Assembly: GCA_947629725.1 (NCBI GenBank)
Contig: CANREU010000078.1
Coordinates: forward strand, 1 to 7,185
From: an uncultured Clostridia bacterium
Lineage (GTDB): Bacteria; Bacillota; Clostridia; Christensenellales; Borkfalkiaceae
Direction: 5' to 3'
DNA length: 7,185 nucleotides
Both the position numbers and the translations under genes were made by a program. The notes beneath the pieces are model-generated. The model was not told where the DNA came from. It saw nothing but the letters and a program-made list of their open reading frames with translations, and did no database searches. This document shows positions 1 through 4,266 of the stretch, one piece after another (position 1 is the stretch's first letter; the number at the start of each line of letters is the position of its first letter).

Positions 1-180
1 AACTGCGATCCCGACCTCATCGACTATGTGATCCCCGGCAACGACGACGCGATCCGCGCCATCAAGCTCATCTCGTCGGTCATCGCGAATGCGGTCATCG
101 AGGCGACGGAGGGCGTCACCCCCGTTCCCGAAACGGACGAGGAAGCTCCCGCAGAGGAGACGGCGGAGAGCGCCGAATAA
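1..180 (+). CDS. rpsB: 30S ribosomal protein S2, C-terminal 59 residues (5' end outside window)
   Basis: Frame 1 is open from the first base to a TAA at 178-180 and gives the last 59 residues of S2, a protein of the small ribosomal subunit. The stretch beginning NCDPDLIDYVIPGNDDAIRA is the highly conserved S2 block near the end of the protein. It is followed by a helix (IKLISSVIANAVIEAT) and an acidic Ala/Glu/Pro tail ending in EETAESAE, a variable kind of extension common at the S2 C-terminus. The stop lies 20 bp before the tsf start, the classical rpsB-tsf operon order, so the two should be cotranscribed from a promoter upstream of the window. Identification is firm; nothing can be said about the missing N-terminal part. 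Confidence 0.96.
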   Translation, partial: NCDPDLIDYVIPGNDDAIRAIKLISSVIANAVIEATEGVTPVPETDEEAPAEETAESAE

Positions 181-200
181 CAGGTCAAGGAGAAACGAAA

Positions 201-1100
201 ATGGCAGAGTTTACGGCAAAGGACGTGATGAAGCTCCGCGAACAGACGGGCGCGGGCATGATGGATTGCAAGAAGGCGCTTGTCGACGCGGACGGCGATT
301 TCGATAAGGCGGGGGAGCTCCTCCGCGAGCGCGGCATTGCGAAGGCGGCGAAGCGCGCCTCCAAGATCGCGGCGGAGGGCGTCGTGTATGCGCTTGCCGC
401 GGGCAAGACGGGCGTCCTCCTCGAAGTCAACTGCGAGAGCGATTTCGTCGCAAAGGGTGAGAAATTCCGCGCCCTCGTCGAGAAGATCGCAAAGCAGATC
501 GCGGACAAGAAGCCCGCGGACGTCGAAGCGCTCCTCAATAGCAGCATGGACGGCGAGACGGTGGAGACCTACATCCAGGCGCAGACGGGCGTCATCGGGG
601 AGAAGATCTCCGTGCGCCGCTTCACGGTGTATGAGACGGAGGGCTTCGTCGAGACCTATATCCACATGGGCGGCACGATGGGCGTGATGCTCGACTTCAC
701 ATGCGAGCCCACGGCGGAGCACAAGGCGCTCGCGCACGAGGTCGCCCTGCACACGGCGTTCTCCAAGCCCGCATATCTCACGGCGGAGGAAGTTCCCGCG
801 TCGGTGATCGAGAAGGAGAAGGTGATCCTCACGCAGGAAGTCATCAACGAGGGCAAACCCGCGGCGATCGCCGAGAAGATCGTGCTCGGCAAGATCAAGA
901 AGTTCTACGAGGACAACTGCCTCCTCGAGCAGAAGTTCGTGAAGGACGACAAGGTGACCGTCGGCCAGCTCATCAAGCAGGCGGGCGCGGCGGGCTCTCT
1001 CAAGAGATACGTCTTCTACGTCATGGGCGAGGGGATCGAGAAGAAGAGCGAGGACCTCTCCGAGGAAGTTGCCAAGCAGGTCGAGGCAATGAAGAAGTAA
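201..1100 (+). CDS. tsf: Elongation factor Ts
   Basis: This 299-residue protein, a usual length for the family, is the nucleotide exchange factor that releases GDP from EF-Tu in the cytoplasm. An N-terminal UBA-like domain (about 1-55) carries the first family signature, REQTGAGMMDCKKAL (13-27). The second signature, LLEVNCESDFVAK (73-85), contains D81-F82, equivalent to the Asp-Phe pair that E. coli EF-Ts inserts near the EF-Tu magnesium site. Core-domain landmarks follow: GEKISVRRF (133-141), HTAFSKPAYL (184-193) and LLEQKFVKD (241-249). The ATG at 201 is supported by AAGGAG at 187-192, 8 nt upstream. It lies 20 bp after rpsB, so it is the second gene of that operon, and an intrinsic terminator follows the stop within 20 bp. 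No truncation or anomalous residue was seen. Confidence 0.98.
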   Translation: MAEFTAKDVMKLREQTGAGMMDCKKALVDADGDFDKAGELLRERGIAKAAKRASKIAAEGVVYALAAGKTGVLLEVNCESDFVAKGEKFRALVEKIAKQIADKKPADVEALLNSSMDGETVETYIQAQTGVIGEKISVRRFTVYETEGFVETYIHMGGTMGVMLDFTCEPTAEHKALAHEVALHTAFSKPAYLTAEEVPASVIEKEKVILTQEVINEGKPAAIAEKIVLGKIKKFYEDNCLLEQKFVKDDKVTVGQLIKQAGAAGSLKRYVFYVMGEGIEKKSEDLSEEVAKQVEAMKK

Positions 1101-1116
1101 CAGACCGCATTTTAGG

Positions 1117-1152
1117 GGCCTCCCGATATTCGGGAGGCCGATTTTTTATTTT
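1117..1152 (+). terminator. Rho-independent terminator of the rpsB-tsf operon
   Basis: A perfect 10-bp GC-rich stem (GGCCTCCCGA at 1117-1126 with TCGGGAGGCC at 1130-1139, loop TAT) is followed by GATTTTTTATTTT. It begins 16 bp after the tsf stop and should end the operon. The opposite strand has no comparable T-tract, so it works in one direction only. In many Firmicutes pyrH and frr follow tsf; here transcription appears to stop. Confidence 0.93.
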
Positions 1153-1224
1153 CGCGGAAAATCTCCACTGCGCGGATCTTTTCCGCGAGGAAAGTTGCTC
1201 CTATGGGAAACGGAGTTGCTTTGT

Positions 1225-1304
1225 CCTCATTCCGAGCCCTCGCAGAGGGCGAGTGAATCTTAAAATCAAGATACACTCGGCTCCTATGGAGCCTCGGTAT
1301 GAGG
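1225..1304. repeat. 80-nt imperfect palindrome able to fold as a four-way junction
   Basis: The element divides without leftover bases into 12+13+12 nt, a 6-nt loop, then 12+13+12 nt. The outer stem pairs 1225-1236 with 1293-1304 (11 of 12 pairs, T-T mismatch at 1231/1298). The left side hairpin is CCCTC-GCA-GAGGG (1237-1249). The top stem pairs 1250-1261 with 1268-1279 (11 of 12, A-A mismatch at 1256/1273) around the loop AAAATC. The right side hairpin is GCTCC-TAT-GGAGC (1280-1292). The symmetry is read directly from the sequence. Its function is unknown: a REP/MITE-like dispersed palindrome or a folded RNA are the main options. A competing hairpin GAGGGG-TAGAG-CCCCTC at 1301-1317 would break the end of the outer stem. 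Confidence 0.8.
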
Positions 1305-1365
1305 GGTAGAGCCCCTCGCCCCTGTACTTCGTTTCTCACCTCCCCCTCACGTTTCCCGTCTCTTG

Positions 1366-1390
1366 CCCTCCCCCTGCGTCAGGAGGAGGG
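1366..1390. repeat. Hairpin-forming inverted repeat
   Basis: CCCTCCCCCTG (1366-1376) pairs with CAGGAGGAGGG (1380-1390) over 10 of 11 positions, with one C-A mismatch and the loop CGT. No T-tract follows, so it is not a typical terminator. It resembles the C-rich/G-rich arms of the larger repeat at 1699-1804 and is probably another intergenic repeat fragment. Confidence 0.6.
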
Positions 1391-1433
1391 GTACTTCGTC
1401 GCTATGCTCCTACTTCGCGCTATGCGCTCGTGC

Positions 1434-1504
1434 CGCCCTTCGATAACAATCATAACTTCGGGCGGGGCGTGTCGCCCTTCGATAGCAATCATAGCGTGCG
1501 GGCG
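1434..1504. repeat. Two-copy tandem repeat, 39-bp period, each copy palindromic at its ends
   Basis: Copy 1 is 1434-1464 and copy 2 is 1473-1504. Both start CGCCCTTCGATA, continue with an A or G and then CAATCATA, and end in GGGCG, so the CGCCC/GGGCG ends form a short stem in each copy. The starts are 39 bp apart. There are only two copies, with no spacer/repeat alternation, so this is not a CRISPR array. On the minus strand the unit reads as a recurring YDCYRRA peptide in a frame I regard as spurious. Confidence 0.75.
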
Positions 1505-1529
1505 ATAGGGGAGGGGCTATAAAACACGT

Positions 1530-1552
1530 CACCCTGAGCTTGTCGAAGGGTG
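1530..1552. repeat. Short palindromic intergenic element, member 1
   Basis: CACCCT (1530-1535) and AGGGTG (1547-1552) flank the 11-nt core GAGCTTGTCGA. Read on the minus strand the core is TCGACAAGCTC followed by AGGGTGAC, close to the member at 1570-1597, which has TCGACTACGCTC followed by AACATGAC. From memory, sequences of this type recur between genes in diverse bacterial genomes. Function unknown. Confidence 0.7.
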
Positions 1553-1569
1553 TCCGCATGATAAACAAG

Positions 1570-1597
1570 GTCATGTTTCGACTACGCTCAACATGAC
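1570..1597. repeat. Short palindromic intergenic element, member 2
   Basis: A perfect 8-bp inverted repeat, GTCATGTT (1570-1577) with AACATGAC (1590-1597), encloses the 12-nt core TCGACTACGCTC. The core matches member 1 read in the opposite orientation, so the two lie head to head 17 bp apart. Confidence 0.72.
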
Positions 1598-1660
1598 GTA
1601 TTTGTACGGACGGTGGCAAGACCTGCCCCCTTTGAAGGTGCCGAAGGCATGCCTTGCGCT

Positions 1661-1680
1661 GGGCGGGGTAGGGGTGGGGG
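1661..1680 (+). other. Putative G-quadruplex motif
   Basis: Four G-runs (GGG 1661-1663, GGGG 1665-1668, GGGG 1671-1674, GGGGG 1676-1680) are separated by loops of only 1, 2 and 1 nt (C, TA, T), the short-loop pattern expected to give a stable quadruplex. A second G-rich cluster, with runs of 8, 3 and 6 G, is at 1785-1804. Formation in the cell is not shown, and runs like these may simply be part of the repeats. Confidence 0.55.
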
Positions 1681-1698
1681 TCCGCCCAAAATCGACAG

Positions 1699-1804
1699 CC
1701 ACCCCCCTTAGTCCCCCCGCCAAAGGCAGGGGGTTTCTTTCTATACGCCCCGACTTACGGTTTTTCACCTCCTCCCTCGTTTGAGGGGGGGGCAGGGTGG
1801 GGGG
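1699..1804 (+). repeat. ~100-bp dispersed intergenic repeat, copy A
   Basis: It begins CCACCCCCCTT, contains a hairpin (CCCCC-GCC, AAA, GGC-A-GGGGG) followed by TTTCTTTCT, then TTCACCTCC and CTCGTTTGA, and ends in a G-rich run. It aligns with 4160-4258 over its length with roughly 85% identity counted by eye, differing by scattered transitions and a few 1-nt indels. Both copies have the same orientation and flank the GH43 gene. The internal hairpin and T-rich tail could act as a weak terminator. Upstream, CCTGCCCCCTTTGAAGG (1622-1638) looks like an inverted fragment of the repeat's right end. Confidence 0.85.
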
Positions 1805-1830
1805 AGTAACAAAACGTGCGGACTTCGTAC

Positions 1831-1856
1831 TTCGCCTTCACTTCGTTCAGGATGAC
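1831..1856 (+). repeat. Partial member of the short palindromic element family
   Basis: The segment ends TTCGTTCAGGATGAC. It lines up with the right half of the elements at 1570-1597 (GCTCAACATGAC) and, in reverse, 1530-1552 (GCTCAGGGTGAC). No matching left arm is present, so it would be a half element or a diverged one. The call rests on a short match. Confidence 0.45.
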
Positions 1857-1910
1857 GCGGAGAACGGGCGCCTTTGTCCGCAAATTCCCGTAAAAATTTC
1901 CTTTATCCTA

Positions 1911-1939
1911 TTGCAAATTGAAATAGTTTATGGTAAAAT
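1911..1939 (+). promoter_or_regulatory. Predicted vegetative promoter of the GH43 lipoprotein gene
   Basis: A -35 box TTGCAA (1911-1916) and a -10 box TAAAAT (1934-1939) are spaced by 17 bp, with TG at 1931-1932 giving an extended -10. The segment is sharply AT-rich against GC-rich surroundings. Transcription would start near 1946, leaving a leader of about 25 nt. A 6-bp inverted repeat, TTATGG (1928-1933) with CCATAA (1954-1959), straddles the -10 and start region and could be an operator, but it may be chance in AT-rich DNA. Confidence 0.7.
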
Positions 1940-1970
1940 AAAACATATCAATTCCATAAGGGGGAAAATC

Positions 1971-4097
1971 ATGAAGAAGGCAACGAGGGCCCTTGCGGTT
2001 TCCGTGTGCACCGTGCTGGCGGTCGGTGCGCTCGCCGCATGCGGCGGCGGCAACAACGAGGTCGCGCAGATCACCGCGACCGCGCGCATCTGCTACGACA
2101 ACATCACGGACGACATCTCCGTCCCCGAGTCGGCCACCAAACTCACCGTCGAGGGCGGCGCGAGCAAGATCAAGGCGCGCGGCGGGGCGAAGCTGAACGA
2201 GGTCGCGGAGTACGATTCCAAAACGCAGACTTTCACCGCAAAGGGGAAGGGGAGCCTCACCTATGAGACGAAGGACGGGGAGACCGTCCTCCTCGAGGTG
2301 GTGCCCGCCTATGTCACCGACCCGGGCGATGAATACCGCTACACGGGCAATTCGATGAAGGACGTCGTGGAAGACGGCGAGTCGGAGCTCCTGGGCGGCA
2401 CCCACGATCCCTCTCTCATCGAGGTCATCGAGAACAACCGCCCCGTGTGGTACATCGTCTCCACGGGCTGGGCGACGGTGAGCGACAAGGACGGCGAGAC
2501 GTGGGGCAACCCCATCTACCGCTCCACCGACCTCATCAACTGGACCCTTCAGGGCAGGACGTTCGATCACGAGCTCCGCGGCGAGGAATTCGACGACACT
2601 ATGGCGGGCAAGTGGCTGTATGACGGCGTGACGAACGGCTACTCCTCGAAGGACGCGAGCTGGTGGGCGCCCGACGTCGTGAAGTGCCCCTTCGGCGGCT
2701 ATTGGCTCTACACCTGCGTGGTGGACGGCGCGGGCGACAGCGAAGGTATGGGGATCGACGGCAAGAGCTATGCGCGCGCGTGCATTCTCCTCTACCATTC
2801 CGACACTCTCGAGGCGGGTTCCTTCAAGCCCGTCCTGTTCCCCGAAGGGCATGCCGACGCGGGCAGACCCGTCGTCCTCATGCAGTCCTCCATCGAGCGC
2901 GGCGAGAGCGTGAAGGATGTCAACGGCATCGACCCGCAGATCATCTACACGCCCGACGGCAAGATGTATATGGCATACGGCTCCTTCGGTTCGGGCAACT
3001 ATATCATCGAGCTCGACCCTGCAACGGGCCTCCGCAAGGACGGCAAGGGGTGGCAGACCCACGATCAGATCCGCGGCTACGTTGAGAACGACATCCAGGA
3101 TCTCTATAAAGCGGAGCGCGTGGGCTGGACGCACGACTACTACGGCACCAACATCTCCAAAGCGAACATGGAGGCGCCCGTCATCGCCCGCCACGACAAC
3201 GTGACGATCATGGACGAGAACGGCGAGGAGCTCGAGGGCAGCGGCGAGACCTATTACTACTCCATGCACTCCTACAACGGGCTCGGCGACGACTACCAGA
3301 TGTGGGGCGGCAGGAGCGGATCGGTGACGGGGACCTATGTCTCCGCGACGGGCGCGGGCGTCGTGTATAACGTCGGCTCGGCGAACAGCGCCAATGAGGG
3401 CAACAAGTATATGGGCGCCTTCAAGTGGGAGGGCAAGGACCCCAAGAACAAGGAGATCGACGTCATCCTCACGGGGCATAACGACCTCTTCACGACGGGG
3501 AACGGCACTTCCGTCGCCGCCTACATCACCCGCACCCCTTCCTACGGGCAGAGCGCTGCGGCGAACACCTTCTGCGTGCAGATCCACCAATACTACCTCA
3601 ACGGCATGGGGCAGATCGTCATCAACCCCAACCGCTATGCGGGAGAAATTTCGCGCGCCGTCACCGAGGAGGAACTCCTCGCCTACACCGAAGAGGGGAC
3701 GGGCGGCTACAAGTTCAAGATGGTCGCCTACGGCAACACGAAGGATACGACGGGCAGCGACAAGGTGGATAACGTGAACGTCTCGCGCGACGTCATCCTC
3801 ACCGCGGACCATACCGTCAAAGAGGCGGACGGGACCGCGCTCGGCACGTGGAAGATGTACGGGAACGGCTATATCAAGTTCACCTTCTCCTCCGCGCTCA
3901 AGGGCACGGGTTCGGTGAACAGCGAGGAGACCGTGTATTACGGCGTGGTGCGCCCCGCTTGGCTCGGCGACCAGCAGCGCTCTGGATTTACGATCTCCTG
4001 CCTCGGGCAGACGGGCACCAACAAGCGCAGCATGACGATGTTCATGAACAACTACTCCAACCTCGAAGGGAGCAAGTTCCTCTACGAGTTTGAATGA
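1971..4097 (+). CDS. GH43-family lipoprotein, probable extracellular endo-1,5-alpha-L-arabinanase
   Basis: The 708-residue protein starts with a lipoprotein signal: MKKATR, a hydrophobic stretch, and lipobox LAAC (21-24), so C24 is the predicted lipidated residue anchoring it outside the membrane. Residues 25-140 form a secreted, beta-rich-looking module I cannot assign. From about 140 to 540 the sequence reads as a GH43 five-bladed propeller: HDPSL gives D146 as candidate general base, IDPQIIY gives D321 as pKa modulator, and NMEAPVI gives E401 as general acid. WWAPDVV (231-237) and GHND with H503 (possible metal ligand) also fit arabinanases. NPNRYAGE (552-559) opens a C-terminal region like the GH43 C-terminal domain of Abn2-type enzymes. 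The ATG at 1971 has AAGGGGG (1958-1964) 6 nt upstream; an in-frame extension to 1797 starts upstream of the promoter and is rejected. The gene stands alone. GH43 also includes arabinofuranosidases and xylosidases, so the substrate is less certain than the family. Confidence 0.87.
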   Translation: MKKATRALAVSVCTVLAVGALAACGGGNNEVAQITATARICYDNITDDISVPESATKLTVEGGASKIKARGGAKLNEVAEYDSKTQTFTAKGKGSLTYETKDGETVLLEVVPAYVTDPGDEYRYTGNSMKDVVEDGESELLGGTHDPSLIEVIENNRPVWYIVSTGWATVSDKDGETWGNPIYRSTDLINWTLQGRTFDHELRGEEFDDTMAGKWLYDGVTNGYSSKDASWWAPDVVKCPFGGYWLYTCVVDGAGDSEGMGIDGKSYARACILLYHSDTLEAGSFKPVLFPEGHADAGRPVVLMQSSIERGESVKDVNGIDPQIIYTPDGKMYMAYGSFGSGNYIIELDPATGLRKDGKGWQTHDQIRGYVENDIQDLYKAERVGWTHDYYGTNISKANMEAPVIARHDNVTIMDENGEELEGSGETYYYSMHSYNGLGDDYQMWGGRSGSVTGTYVSATGAGVVYNVGSANSANEGNKYMGAFKWEGKDPKNKEIDVILTGHNDLFTTGNGTSVAAYITRTPSYGQSAAANTFCVQIHQYYLNGMGQIVINPNRYAGEISRAVTEEELLAYTEEGTGGYKFKMVAYGNTKDTTGSDKVDNVNVSRDVILTADHTVKEADGTALGTWKMYGNGYIKFTFSSALKGTGSVNSEETVYYGVVRPAWLGDQQRSGFTISCLGQTGTNKRSMTMFMNNYSNLEGSKFLYEFE

Positions 4098-4111
4098 CCG
4101 TTTGGCAAAAA

Positions 4112-4148
4112 GCCGCCCCGACCGAAACCGGTCGGGGCGGCGGTTTTT
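4112..4148. terminator. Bidirectional intrinsic terminator shared by the GH43 gene and tmcAL
   Basis: A perfect 13-bp stem (GCCGCCCCGACCG at 4112-4124 with its complement at 4129-4141, loop AAAC) is followed on the plus strand by GGTTTTTAT. On the minus strand it is followed at once by TTTTTGCC, because AAAAA precedes the stem at 4107-4111. It therefore fits termination of the GH43 transcript from the left and the tmcAL transcript from the right. In the second case the tmcAL 3' untranslated region would contain repeat copy B. Confidence 0.92.
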
Positions 4149-4159
4149 ATGGGGGGCAT

Positions 4160-4258
4160 CCACCCCCCTTGATCCCCCCGCCGAAGGCAGGGGGTTTGCT
4201 TTCTGTATGCCCGATTTGCGGCTCTTCACCTCCTTCCTCGTTTGAAGGGGGCAGGGGG
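4160..4258 (+). repeat. ~100-bp dispersed intergenic repeat, copy B
   Basis: This is the second copy of the repeat at 1699-1804, in the same orientation: CCACCCCCCTT, the CCCCCGCC/GGCAGGGGG hairpin, TTTGCTTTCT, TTCACCTCC, CTCGTTTGA and a G-rich end. It fills almost all the space between the shared terminator and the tmcAL stop, ending 8 bp before that stop. A further inverted repeat, GGGGGG (4151-4156) with CCCCCC (4163-4168), overlaps its left edge. Read on the minus strand, both copies supply similar spurious peptide starts (MKNRKSG and MKSRKSG). Confidence 0.85.
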
Positions 4259-4266
4259 CAGAGCGT

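Larger units (their letters stand above)
1153..1909. other. Gene-free intergenic island packed with palindromes and repeats
   Basis: About 750 bp between the tsf terminator and the GH43 promoter holds no credible gene. Short open frames exist on both strands, but none has a ribosome binding site with a family-like product, and their translations are low-complexity peptides read through palindromes. The region is built from separate elements: inverted arms at 1152-1161 and 1179-1188 (TCGCGGAAAA and TTTTCCGCGA), the 80-nt junction element at 1225-1304, a hairpin at 1366-1390, a tandem repeat at 1434-1504, short palindromes at 1530-1552 and 1570-1597 with a related half at 1831-1856, a perfect 12-bp palindrome AAGGCATGCCTT at 1644-1655, G-runs at 1661-1680 and repeat copy A at 1699-1804. 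The word TACTTCG recurs through it. A structured non-coding transcript is possible, but no promoter was seen for one. Confidence 0.8.

Noticed and set aside
24..752. A 242-codon minus-strand open frame across rpsB and tsf
   Set aside because: It is a shadow of conserved translation genes; no ribosome binding site or recognisable product.
1434..1504. CRISPR array
   Set aside because: Only two contiguous units without distinct spacers, and no cas gene in the window.
1112..1784. Five short open frames (63-75 codons) in the intergenic island on both strands
   Set aside because: Each reads through palindromes, the tandem repeat or the terminator. The peptides (FDKLRVT, HVERSRN, repeated YDCYRRA, NPLPLAGGLRGV) are typical of translated intergenic repeats.
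1153..1909. Insertion sequence or transposon remnant
   Set aside because: No transposase-like reading frame, no clear paired terminal repeats around a unit and no target-site duplication. Only small palindromes are seen.
1797..1970. In-frame 58-codon upstream extension of the GH43 gene
   Set aside because: It starts with GTG in a G-run of repeat copy A, upstream of the predicted promoter, and would bury the lipoprotein signal peptide. The ATG at 1971 has a good ribosome binding site.
1908..4229. A 773-codon open frame on the minus strand across the whole GH43 gene
   Set aside because: It is antisense to a gene with clear GH43 motifs, a lipobox, promoter and ribosome binding site. Its translation is rich in Arg, Ala, Val and Asp with no family motif, as expected when GC-rich third positions remove stops on the opposite strand. 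Its start lies inside repeat copy B.
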